Source: Daedaleopsis sinensis
Taxonomy: Eukaryota > Basidiomycota > Agaricomycetes > Polyporales > Polyporaceae
Direction: 5' to 3'
Assembly: GCA_033807695.1 (NCBI GenBank)
Contig: CM066308.1
Location: forward strand, 1,798,001 to 1,862,000
DNA: 64,000 bases
Shown here: positions 11,070-22,502 of the stretch, in pieces
How the letters are laid out: each line of letters starts with the position of its first letter
How positions within the stretch are numbered: position 1 is the stretch's first letter
Program-made: the position numbers and the translations under genes
The notes under the pieces: generated by a model
Seen by the model: only the letters and a program-made list of their open reading frames with translations
Told to the model about the DNA's origin: nothing
Databases searched by the model: none

Positions 11070-14000
11070 ATGTCGACAGAACCCACTATCCTACCATTCG
11101 ACGACCGCCAGCCCTTCGGCAAACGTCGGGCGACGGACGAAGTACGACCCTCTTCTTACATTGTGAAACGAAGTGAGCACTACAGTCTCTATCTCTCCTA
11201 ATGAAAACTTGAAGCGCTGATCGAATACATTTTAGACGGGTGAGTTGTCCGGTCTCGGTGTGCGTAGACATCCCAGCTCATGAATTACAGAACCATCCAA
11301 CCCTTTCGCGTACTGAAGGTAAGAGAGGTCTTTCGTCTCGTGTTTCATTCGCTTATTACAGCGCCGCCAGTTGCTGCATACGCTGAAGACGGTGATTTTC
11401 GATACACCTGCTGGTCTTGACGACCGACACGTTCGCTTACTGTCTGCTGCAGCTCTCCTCGGACCTCAACTTGACCTTTTTCGACTTAGCAATGTGAGCT
11501 TGTCTCACGAGTCAGCAATGCTTTGAGGCTTAGCTAACATTCTTCTGTCCCAGCCTCACGGAGTCGGTGGTGGCCGGTATCGCACCTAAGATGACGGCAC
11601 GCGAGTTACAGGTCAGTTAGTGTTGAAGTACACCGTGTTCATCGCACGTAACCCGTTATAGATGCACACCGCCAGGGTGGTGGCGACGCACACTAGCAAG
11701 CACCCCAACTACAGCAAACTCGCAGCCCGAATCATAGTGACGGCCATTCACAAGAATGTGCACCAGTCGTTCTCAACCTGGGTGAACACAAACGGTATGG
11801 CCTTTCTGTTGCATATTATCCGATAGGTCAACTCACGAGACGGTTTGCAGCGGTCAAGCTTCACCTTCATCCTCGTCTCATCGAGGCCGTTGCCGTGCAC
11901 GGACAAAGGCTGGACGCCGCTCTCGTTCACTCTAGGGACTTTGATGCCTCATTGTGAGCCGCTCCTCTTATCAGAACGGCACATGCCACTAACATACGGC
12001 AAGCTTGACCATCGGCACCTTGATACATAGATATCTCGCCAGTGATGATGGTTTCCCGTGCGAGCGGCCTCAGTTTATGCATATGCGGGTCGCAGTGACC
12101 ATCTACGGTTCAAACCTGCTCGGCGTTCTGGAGACCTATGATGCATTGTCTCGGGGGTTGTACACACACGCAACACCGGTCCTGTTCAACGCAGGCACCC
12201 TCAAATCTCACTACTCATCGTGCTTCATCTATCAGCCGGAGACCGCAACGATCGACTTGTTGCTACGGGGTGTCGCGGACGTCGATACACTTTGGAGAGC
12301 AGAGGGCGGAGTGGGCTTATCGCTATCCGGTGTTCCTGCTCGCAGGTGTGTCCATACAGTACGTTGTCGACGTCTACTGATACCCTGTGACAGTCCTTTT
12401 CCTCGGTCTCAGCCGGGTCTCCTCGCGCTCCTGCGGATCTTGGAGGGCCATGCGTCGTTCCTGTCAGAGGCAGGCCTCAAGAGACCATGTGCAACCACGG
12501 CTTATGTGGCGATATGGCACTACGACGTGAGACTCGTCATCCCTTGCAGGACGTCTCGATCCGGAATGCGGATGAAGCATGTTTTCCTCGGGCTGCTCGT
12601 TCCCGATATTTTGTGAGTATCGCGGTTGTCTTCCTAAGCGCTTGCTTACTCCGGGCTGCACCTAAGCATGATGCGCCTGAAGGCTAACGGGAAATGGTCC
12701 CTGTTCGATCCCATCGACGTTCCTGACCTCCTCAACACCTACGGCGAAGAATTCGCCCTCAAATACGAGGAGTACGAACGTAGCGACATCCATCGCGAGA
12801 CCGTCGATGCGTCTGTACTGTATGGCCAAATATGTGAGACGCAACGAGAGACCGGTACGCCTTTCATTTCCTACCAAGAGGCCCTCAACTGTACGTGCAC
12901 TGTTATCCTCTCTGTGTTCTACACTAGTGCTCATCCTGGCGTGCTGTCCGTCCAGACAAGAACAACCAGAGTCATCTTGGCATGATCCGGTCTTCCAACC
13001 TCTGTACCGAAATTGTGCAGTACTGTTCTGAACGAGAGCCCGCCGTCTGCACTCTTGCGTCCGTGTCCCTTCCTCGCTTCCTCAATAACGACTGCACTTT
13101 CGACTTTGAACGCTTGCACATGGCGGTGAAGCTCGCCGTTCGGAACACGGATGCATTGATCGATCTTGGGGACTACCCGGACCAACTCACACGACAGTCC
13201 GCGAGGCGGTCCCGTTCCATCGGCATTGGCGCGCAGGGGTTGGCCGACTGCTTTCGTGCTCGCGGTTACCCGTTCCACTCTCCCGAGGCACGTTGGTTCA
13301 ACAAGCTTGTATTCGAGACCATCTACCATGCTGCCTTGGAGGAGAGTTGCGAGATGGCGCGTATTCGGGGTCCGCATGCGACGTGGTTCGGCTCGCCTGC
13401 TTCGCATGGTTTGACCCAGGATGTCATGTGGGGAGTCACGCCCTCCAACCTATACGACTGGAATACTCTGCGTGACAACATCGGAAAGTATGGGCTGAGG
13501 AATGCGATGCTTACCGCGCAGATGCCCACCGCATCCACCGCATCTCTGCTTGGCAACTACGACGGAACGGAAATTCCGACTAGGTGCGCCTCTTCCGTGT
13601 ATCCTTACGATTGGTATTGACTTGTTGCCGTGTCAGCAACATAACCAATCGCCGAGTTTTCAGCGGCGACTATGTTCAATGGTGTCCGTGGTTGGTCCGC
13701 GATCTGGTAAAACACGGAGCGTGGTCCGACCGTATTCGTACCGCTATTGTCCGGAATCACGGTGAGCAATCCCTACTTCTCTCACTGCTGATACTCTGAC
13801 ATTCCAGTCCCGCAGGTTCTGTCGCCGATGTGCCCGGAATTCCGCACTTCATCAAGGAAGTGTACAAGACCGCGTGGGAGATTGATCCCAAAGACGTTCT
13901 TGAAATGGCCGCGGATCGTGGTCCATATATTGACCAAAGTCAAAGCACAACTCTGCACATGGCGTGGCCTACGACACCGGCCCTGGCATGTCTTTCCATC

Positions 14001-14660
14001 ATACTATACTGTATTTCCACTGATTGAACGGCACAGCGGGACTTACAGTTCTATGCGTGGGAGCTAGGCCTCAAGACGGGGATTTATTATCTCCGATCTA
14101 GGGCACCCACGTTCGCTCTTCCATTTGGTGTATCCCGCAATGAGTGTGTCAACGTACCTCAAGGTTCTAGTTTGTCACAGGCCCTCGTTTCGATCTCACC
14201 CGCACAGGACAACCTCGACTCCGTTCACGCAGCCGTCATCGATGTCTCTTCCGGCGTCGAGCTAGCGCCGGCAGAACCTCCGTCGACACCTACTAGCACG
14301 GGTCATTCTGTAAGCTTCGATGGTTCGCTTTGATTTGTGGACATTAATGCTTACATGCCATTGTACTAGTCATCCCAGCCAGCATCTACATGCTCGTTTC
14401 GCCGTCCAAACCCTGCACACTTGACCGACGATGTTCCTCCCCTCAACTTAGATGCAGGTGAAACCCCCTGCATCCCTATTCCACAGCCCGACTCACCCGA
14501 ACACTGTGGTCACGCGAGTGGTTTGGACACCGGCCCGGATCCCTTCACTAATCTCTTGGTGCTGGACGACGAGTCTCCTGTCTGCGACGACTGCTTGTAT
14601 TCTCAACTGCCTATTGTCGCACAGGATCTCAGCGCAATGTGCGATGGATGTAGCGCTTGA
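11070..14660 (+). CDS. RNR1: Ribonucleotide reductase large subunit, divergent paralogue
   Basis: Sixteen exons join in phase to 923 residues: 11070-11172, 11236-11239, 11291-11318, 11362-11391, 11453-11493, 11554-11611, 11662-11794, 11851-11953, 12004-12345, 12394-12612, 12667-12890, 12956-13583, 13637-13761, 13816-13985, 14037-14309, 14370-14660. The product is class Ia R1, which reduces ribonucleotides to deoxyribonucleotides with a small subunit. The ATP cone starts at SYIVKRNGTIQPF. Landmarks are present: redox Cys240 (SSCF), Cys445 of NLCTE, Cys460 (AVCTL), the tyrosine pair Tyr753-Tyr754, and a C-terminal pair Cys918-x2-Cys921. Normally conserved stretches are altered, for example the region corresponding to the usual KRPGAFAIYLEPWH. 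The second exon is a 4-nt microexon, and the intron after exon 14 uses a GC donor. I infer a functional but fast-evolving paralogue. Confidence 0.85.
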
Positions 14661-16255
14661 TCGCTGCTTCTCTCTTCGTTCTATAGTTCGTACGCCCTCT
14701 GTCTCACGCTTTGAAGTTGACTGGTGTGTTTCCAGTGCCGTCGCCGTCTGGTAACGATTGCAGATCCGATCTCATCCATATGCAGTACATCTATGTGCTC
14801 CTCGTTCTTGACCTCATGCTCCCTTCCTCTGACGTGTACATTTATGTTTCTATAACTCTTTCACCGATGTATTACCTACGGCGTGGTAGCTGTCAGTACG
14901 TGTGTCCTTTGAATACACTTGGTGTATTTTCTCCATACCTCGTACGGGAGTACGTGAAGCGTCTGCGGTCGTTGTTGAACCATCAACGTGAGCAATGCGC
15001 TCTGAATCGTGTAAACTCTAGCTCCTCAACTGTCCTCGTCGCTCTATTCTAGTGTAGCGTGTTCACGTGACGGCGGGCCCGTTCGCACGGTATTAACTAT
15101 GATAAATGAGCCTGTAGCTTCTCTTCTGGGTTGCTATGAGCTCAGTAGTCTCTCCCCATCTTCCGCATCCTACCCAACTTCGCAATCGTGCCCCACAAAG
15201 TCTGTGAACCCTCTAGTCGTCTCCAGCCTCTACTACCACGCCACCGCGACGGTGGGTTTTCCGTAGTGCGCTCTGTTAGAATTTGCTGACAACTCATTCA
15301 CTGTTAGCATACTAGACATCCATTACGCATGTCGGAGACGCGTCTCTCCGCTGCTGTTGGATGTCCTACTTCGACATCTACTCCTGCATCCCAAGACTGT
15401 GAAGACAACGCTGTCCGCTAAGGTCGTTAATCCATTCCTTGTATTCGCGTCACTAGTATATAACCCACGATGAATCTATTCACTACCATATGTCGGCTTC
15501 GCCAAAAGAGTCGCTTCCGGTTTCGCGGCTTCGGGCAGAAGCACGTTGCCATCCTCGATACGTCTGGATGAGCATGTAGATCTGAAGATTACAACACAGA
15601 AAGCACCGTCGAGTCCGACTAAGAAGCACCCTGGAAGTATATGTCGCTGCACCCAGTCTCACTGCGTGGTCATGTTCTCACCTGCCCCAGCACCATTCTC
15701 GCCCCCAGATCCGCATTTGCACGTTCCGAAATAATGGCGTACAAAGACTCAACGCACACAACAGCGTGGATGAACCCGACCATCGAATGTATCCAATGGT
15801 ATTGGCCGTACATGTAGGATTGACCATGGCTGTATCGTACGAATTCGGTCCTAACGTATTCCCATCAACATTCAGGTGAAAAACCTTTCAACCGCACAAA
15901 ACGGATCTAGGCAACGACGCTGGAAGCTGTTAAGAAATATCCGCTCGTTGAATATTCCATTTCATATGTTCCACATCGCCTGAGCTCCACTGCTTTGGCC
16001 TCTCCGTTACTCAGGTACGAACAGCAAGCCCTAGTGTTCTCCGCTCGCTTACGCTCTCTATCACTGAGCGGCTTCCGCTATTTAACATTCGTCAAAATGC
16101 AATCATTTCCAACTGAGTTCGCGTACGACACTTGCACGCCGACGACATAGATGGATAACCGAGCCATCCGGTTCAACCGTGCTGCAACGGACAACATGAC
16201 GGATGAGGCGACTGCGCATTAGACACACGAATAACGGACCAGACTTGGGGGTCCC
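14661..16255. other. No gene recognised downstream of the RNR gene
   Basis: Only short open frames without motifs. The longest, 14711-15052, begins inside the likely 3' untranslated region. Confidence 0.4.
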
Positions 16256-17413
16256 TTGTGTAGCGCGTTCGGGTTAACCGAACTTAGAGATGGGAATTCG
16301 ACGTGCCATCCAGGATCGCTCCGACTCCGAACCCGGTCAGGCCGGTGGTCCGTCCGTATCCACCAACTAGAAGAACCTGCACGAACGGACTTCCAAGGCC
16401 TGCTCAACGTCATCAACCTTTCTGCTACAGAGCAAGACTACACGGCGGTCTTCCGGACCGCATTGACAAACAACGTGGCTGAGGTATGCCGAGACGCGCT
16501 TTGGAGTCGTGCCAAGTGTCTGTCCCCTGTTGTCGACCACACGAAGCTACGAAAGCCATTAAGTCCGCATCTACCCAGTATCCGCCCCTTTGCCTCAGGC
16601 TGAACTGACTGTGTAGATGTTACAGTATCGTACAAATCTCCGGGCTAGCGCTACATTCGTAGTCGCCATGAATCAAGTAGGGAACCGCGCGATAGCCTTC
16701 GATACCTTGTGTATTTCTCGTGAACGCAATCACGATGTTCAGAAAATCATCACAGCGACCGGACGCGGAGGCATGCCTCATCCACGCGTGCTCACAGGAC
16801 AGGACAGGTAACGTTCGCAGACCTCCGCAGCTCAGACAGCCACGCCAGCAAAACAACATGGACATAAGGAAGACACCATGCCGTAGGACGCACCAAACGG
16901 AAGATCTTGCACAGCGGCCGACTGTTTTTCTGTACGACGTCGTTGAGCTCGTACCGCGCGATACACGCACCGCTGTAGGAGGGGCACGCATGACTACAAA
17001 GTTGACAGGCTATTCTGTGACATCTCACCAGTCGAGACCTGCGGAGGTGAGTGCTACTTTGCGTCGTCCGTTAACCATCTCTGTGAGCTCCCATTACAGC
17101 CCGCCTACGCCCACGACAAAATTCCTCACTCCCCTGAGCGAGGCACGTACTTGCTTGTCTGCCACACGGCCAGGACACAGTCGTAAACACAGCAGCACGG
17201 TTGTTATTGGACCACGACGAATGTGGCATACTGACTGCTGCCCATCCACGGATACGAACCTGTCTCAACGCCTGCAACTGCACAGTTGACCGTTGCAATA
17301 CCAATTGGACCTGGACTGCACGACCGTCGAACGCCCTGGACGTCACGGCGGCACTACGTCAGCAATACAACGCAATTGCTGCGTGCGGATGGAGAGTACT
17401 TTCGGTACGTTGA
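16256..17413 (+). pseudogene. Unrecognised multi-exon coding relic
   Basis: Several segments look coding and are flanked by plausible splice sites: an open frame to 16603, a second from ATG 16617 that can splice to an exon around 16892-17047, and an open frame ending at 17413. The last two parts lie in different frames, and I found no intron that joins them, so the locus may be frameshifted. Cysteines cluster near 17260-17300. No family was recognised. A functional gene with a splice pattern I missed is the main alternative. Confidence 0.3.
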
Positions 17414-19823
17414 GCACCTCCGCATGCGTGACGTGCATTGATATGTGGATGTCCGACTGATGTACCCGCACGCTCCGTCATCGTTCGCACCTCGACATCC
17501 TGATCATCTGCACTTTCGCCCCCTACACGTCGAATCATTGGGAGCCTAGGAATATCAACACAACTGGGGACAACAGGTGCACGGTAGAAAGCTCATATCG
17601 TTCATCTCGGACACGCACTCGTGACATGAACAACAAAGCATATCGGGACTTGCACCTCCAGGGACGCCCACTTCTTGGCGAGAGGATGTTGCGTGACTAG
17701 AGGCGCATGATCATACCAGGACTACACTACATGCACGACATCTGTCAACACGTGAGAAAGAAAGACAGCATTGATTTGGGGTCAGTCGCTCAATATTCGA
17801 GGCGCGGGGAGACACTTACCAGTTGACATAGTAAGAACGCACAGCTCTGCCAAATCGCAAATGATTTCACTGATAGCGGGTATGTGTATCTCCAAAACAT
17901 GTTCGGGACCGGACTCTCATGATAGATAAATAGTCCCTCGCGCAAAGAACTTCCGGCGCCGAGTGGAACTCGGTGAACGCTGTGTGCGACCCAATACAAT
18001 GTACTCAGCTCAGAACTGCCCAGTCTACCGACGCGCTCACCATCCACCTTGGGATGCGCACTCGACGTCAACTTCGAACCTGACTTCCGATCGTCCAATC
18101 CCAACAACTCCGCTCATTCACATGTTCCACTCAACGACGTGCGACTGTCACATTCAGAACCAGCCGACTCGCTGCTCTAACGTGGATGGTGCGACTCTAG
18201 CCCAGCGAAGTATTACCTTTACCGATTGGTCGCGTCATCTGCGAAAGCTGATCATTTTGATACCTATTCGTCCCCCACCCCCGAACAACCCTCACCCGTG
18301 GACAAGGGACATAGGCGACACGGAATGCAAGCTTGCGCAGCGCAGCAGAACATATCAAACGTGCGGGCTGGCTGCATCGTGCGAGCAGTCTGTTGCGTGT
18401 ACGCTGGGCTTCACTCGCCATGGACTGGCGCGAGCACTTTTCCTGGCGTCCTGGTAACCGGACCTACTGTGCGTATCGCTCACTGCTCAGCTCAGCACTG
18501 CTTATCCAACGTCCGCAAGTCACCCACGACGTTCCGACAGTTTTGGAAGCCCGTCGCTTCACTGACATGTTGCGAGCTGCTGCCCTCTCTCCGACTTCTA
18601 CCAGAGACCAACTCGGAGGGTAAACAGGCATGGCCACTCGCTACTATGCTTCTGTAGGAACATCGTGCGTATTACCAGACGTGTTACCGGATCCCATGCA
18701 CGCTGACGGTGCCTCCTCACTATAACCCGACTCGGACCTCAAGTGCTAGTAGTATTTTCAGTCCGGGCACGAGTGCCCCGCTATGATCTGTGAGACCCAG
18801 AGCTTAAAATGCCCCTGTACTCTGCCAGTGCATGTCCTCCGGCGACACCATCACTCTCCCCTCCTCCCAACAACTTGAAGTGGCCGCTGTCACACGCCGC
18901 CGACCTCACACCAGCGCTCTTCTGGCACCGCCATTGCATAGGGCGCTAGTCAGTCCAACGTTCCCCCACGCACTCCTGGGAGCCCTGAACATCTCCGACA
19001 GATGAATTCTCTCTCCAGAACGCATGCTGCTGCAAATGATCAAATGAAGGCAACTGAAGTCAACCGCCGTCCCGACGATTAGACCGCTTAGACCACCCTC
19101 ATGGACGGTCCGCTTCAAGCCTTATAGAAATAGATATACTGTTCAAGTGTAGTCTTAGTATTGGATATTAATCGTCAAATGTGATGCAACAAGTACTGAC
19201 ATAAAGATCCGCAGGGACTTCGTGGATGCAGCACAAGCGACAGCTAGGTCGTTCCATGATTGTTTGTCTTGTAATCCAGTCATTGCTGAGAAACATCCAG
19301 CATAGCACTGACTCACAGGCTGCAGCGTGAGAGTCACGATGGTAACATTTGACAAGAACAGTCTCCTGCCTGTGGCTTGTAACAAGTCAGCTAAAGGACT
19401 TTACTGGCAATACAATGCCGGACGTCAACAACTGAACGCCGCAGTAGTATCACTGGCACTCAACATTGTTGGTACTTGAATACTACATAACATCCACCAC
19501 CCGCTCGCCTGCTCCGTCCGATTGTTTCCTAACTTGAAGTGTCATATCAACAAGAATGATTTATCATCTTACTTAAAATAAGCTTCGATGCGGGACAGCA
19601 GTGCGGCTTTGTGCATATATACACGGAGTTATAACAAGTTCGAGTCAACAACCAGTGCCAATAGTCCCCGAGTGCGGTTCAACCTTCCAGTCAGCTCGTT
19701 GATCAACAGCTCTACCGGTGGAGTCTACTAGTCACAGACTCCACACTCTGAGCTAGCGATGAGTTTGACTGAATGATCCCGCGGAGACACAGACACTCCT
19801 TCAAGTTGTGAGACCCAATACCA
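17414..19823. other. No gene recognised; low-GC stretch in the second half
   Basis: Overlapping open frames around 17790-18660 lack motifs and coherent splice sites. From about 19.1 kb GC falls and the sequence looks like decayed repeats. Confidence 0.4.
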
Positions 19824-20107
19824 GCTTAGGAGCGGTGATTTACTGATGAACCAATGCAACAATTATCTACCACAGAACTGTGGCGTCCTGGCAGCTTGGA
19901 CATCTCAGAAAAATTCAAAGTCGATATATTCTAGCTACATCAAATCAGCATCAGCAACGTGTATGCTCCGTTTTATGCGACATGGCTAACCTCATGTTGC
20001 CACGAGACCATCTACTTGGAATATCCCTGAGATGTTCAAGCTGGACGGAACAATCCTGTGGTAGATAATTGTTGTGTTTGTTCATCGGTAAGTCACCACT
20101 CCTAAGC
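19824..20107. repeat. 284-bp imperfect foldback (inverted repeat)
   Basis: The left arm from 19824 and the right arm ending at 20107 are reverse complements over roughly 100 bp each. A 19-bp block is perfect: 19858-19876 (CAACAATTATCTACCACAG) against 20056-20074. Outside this block, differences between the arms are mainly C/T or G/A transitions. The remaining centre is a short loop. This fits a foldback MITE or a locus able to form a hairpin transcript. No transposase was found in it. Confidence 0.7.
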
Positions 20108-20115
20108 AGACGATA

Positions 20116-21225
20116 GCCCTTCTCATTAACATACTGTGGAGCTCTACTAGTACCCTCTGTACATGCTAAATACATTGATTGTTGGCATGTCAGCCAATAC
20201 ACATCCTCCGTGCACGCTACATATGATAACTGCTACTACTTGCCATACATGTTGATATACGCTCTATCTTTTCCGCCTTGATGTGGTAGCTCTGGGTCAC
20301 TGGGCAAAACACACACCCAAACGAGCACAAGACAAGCTATGCAGTACGTGTCAGGTAGAGAACAGGTCCCCGGTGTAGGTGCTCGACTTTACATAGCAGT
20401 TCAAAGATAGACTTCAAGGCGAGCAGCTTCGGATGGAAGTCAGTCGACTTAGTAAGCTACGCATAGAATTTCACGACCTCTGGAGGCTTGGACAGTCTGG
20501 TTAGAATGTCAACGAAGGCTTTCTAAGACTCGGATTGTTGGCCCTTCTCGTTAACATACCGTGGAGCTCCACTAGTACCCTCTGTACATGCTAAAGACGT
20601 TGATCGATTGCATGTCAGCCAATACACATCCTTGCATGCTATCTATGATAATTGCTACTACTTGCCATGCATGTTGATACACCCTCTATCTTTTCCACCT
20701 TCAAGATGGGGTAGATCTAGGTCACTGGGCAAAACACACACCCGAACGAGCACAAGACAAGCTATGCAGTACATGTCAGGTACAGAACAGGTCCCCGCTG
20801 TAGGTGCAGGTGCTCAACTTCACATAGTAGTTCAAAGATAGACTTCAAGGCGAGCAGCTTCGGATGGAAGTCAGTCAACTTAACAAGCTACACATAACAT
20901 TTCACAACCTCTGGAGATTTGGACAGTCTGGTTAGAACGTTGACGAAGGCTTTCTGGGACTCAGACTGTTGGCCCTTCTCGTTAACATACCGCGGAGCTC
21001 CACTAGTACCCTCTGTACATGCTAAAGACATTGATCATTTGCATGTCAGCCAATACACGTCCTTGCACGCTATCTATGATAATTGCTACTACTTGCCATG
21101 CATGTTGATACACCCTCTATCTTTTCCGCCTTCAAGATGGGGTAGCTCTGGGTTACTGGGAAAAACACACACCCGAACGAGCACAAGACAAGCTATGCAG
21201 TACGTGTCAGGTAGAGAACAGGTCC
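20116..21225. repeat. Tandem repeat, three copies of about 430 bp
   Basis: Copies begin at 20116, 20541 and 20972, each with GCCCTTCTC then TTAACATAC (with one substitution in copy 1). The third is truncated after GAACAGGTCCC near 21225. Copies differ largely by transitions, many at CpG sites: copy 1 has GTCGAC, TACGCA and CACGAC where copy 2 has GTCAAC, TACACA and CACAAC. On the minus strand there are traces of an old coding sequence (KAFVDILTRLS) interrupted by stops. The origin is unknown; a retroelement fragment is possible. Confidence 0.8.
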
Positions 21226-21683
21226 CTCTTATCTGTCCTAACACAATGAGACCAGTAAATATAAGTGGCTGTTCGAAACCAAAAACTTCGTTAATGTTAG
21301 CTTAGCCTTCAAGATCTAGATATAGCAAGATTTATAAGCCCCATCACAGGCAACTAGAGTTTCTGCAACTTACCTTTCCACCGAGATTTCGTTATATAGT
21401 AATTTATTTGTAGTACACTCCGTTGTATGGCAGCCCTTGCATCTCAGCATCCACACCACTGAGTATGTCGAATCATATATTGCAATAACCACAGAACATC
21501 ACATATACAAACTAGCCTGCACTCGCACATTGTAAACACCATATTTTAAAATTGTACGACTCAAATATTAAATATTGTAATGATGTTGCTGCCTATTTTA
21601 GTATGGCATACAGATGATCCGCAGTTCTAACAACCGCTGCTATAAAATCCCACAGTACTTCGTATCTCCGCAAAGTGTAAGCC
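21226..21683. other. AT-rich stretch without a gene
   Basis: Low-GC sequence between the tandem repeats and the next open frame; nothing recognised. Confidence 0.4.
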
Positions 21684-22502
21684 ATGGCAACAGACCTCCA
21701 AACATCCGCCACACTACGCCGGGAAACTCGCGGAACCACATCCTCTATCCCGACACAATCATCCGCATTTGTTCCTATCGCAGCCCGATGGTCAGGTTAT
21801 GGGAAACATTGCTGGAAACGCATAGGTACTCCGAAGACTCACACATACAAACTCGCCACTTGGCCACTGCTTCCTTTCTGTGAGGGAATGCTTGTCAAAG
21901 TCTACGCCATAACTCAAGCTGCATTCTACTCACCGACCCATCAAAAAGACGACCTCGGATTGTATGACCCACACGTCCAAGGTGCTATCACAAGGATCAT
22001 TCCACACCCTTCCTATCCATTCCACGCGATAGTCACTGTCGTCAATGAATGTCAGCAAAACATTGTCCAGATTATCGACATTCACGTACCCTGTCATCCC
22101 CGTGTCATGCTCTCCCCACACTCTTACATCTCTAACCCGCACACCGCACCCATCAAGCACGGCATCATCGTTACCGACCTTATCGATCCTGCAACAATTC
22201 ATCACAGCATGTGGGTCGAACATTGCAAAGGGGTTATGTGCTTTCAGCCGGAGCATGTGGCGGACGCAAGGATTCTACTACGAAAGCAGGAGGGGAGTGT
22301 TAATAGGGATGACGAACAGAAATATGAAGACGCAGCTCACAGCGACAACGGACGGGAATCGCAGGACTCTGAAACAGAGGGCACCAGTGCAGAAACAGAG
22401 AATCCGGTACCTCGCAGACGGCGACGCACCACTCGCCCACCCGTTTATATGTCTTTCTCCTCGATACAGGAGACGCCGATGAACCGACCACCTGACTGCT
22501 AG
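21684..22502 (+). CDS. Orphan intronless protein, 272 residues
   Basis: A single open frame from ATG 21684 to TAG at 22502. The first 200 residues are globular-looking, with segments such as PFCEGMLVKVYAITQ, HAIVTVVNECQQN and MWVEHCKGVMCFQPE. The C-terminal part is acidic and hydrophilic and ends near a basic RRRRRTTR stretch. I recognise no family. It has no signal peptide or membrane segment. The frame is long for this low-GC neighbourhood, which supports a real gene, but the adjacent repeats make an element-derived ORF possible. Confidence 0.5.
   Translation: MATDLQTSATLRRETRGTTSSIPTQSSAFVPIAARWSGYGKHCWKRIGTPKTHTYKLATWPLLPFCEGMLVKVYAITQAAFYSPTHQKDDLGLYDPHVQGAITRIIPHPSYPFHAIVTVVNECQQNIVQIIDIHVPCHPRVMLSPHSYISNPHTAPIKHGIIVTDLIDPATIHHSMWVEHCKGVMCFQPEHVADARILLRKQEGSVNRDDEQKYEDAAHSDNGRESQDSETEGTSAETENPVPRRRRRTTRPPVYMSFSSIQETPMNRPPDC

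Noticed and set aside
11173..11290. A single 118-nt intron in the RNR ATP cone
   Set aside because: It gives the wrong frame for the conserved downstream residues; two introns around a microexon give the expected sequence.
19824..21225. CRISPR array or centromere-type satellite
   Set aside because: The units are about 430 bp in three copies without spacers, in a eukaryotic genome; this is a plain tandem duplication.
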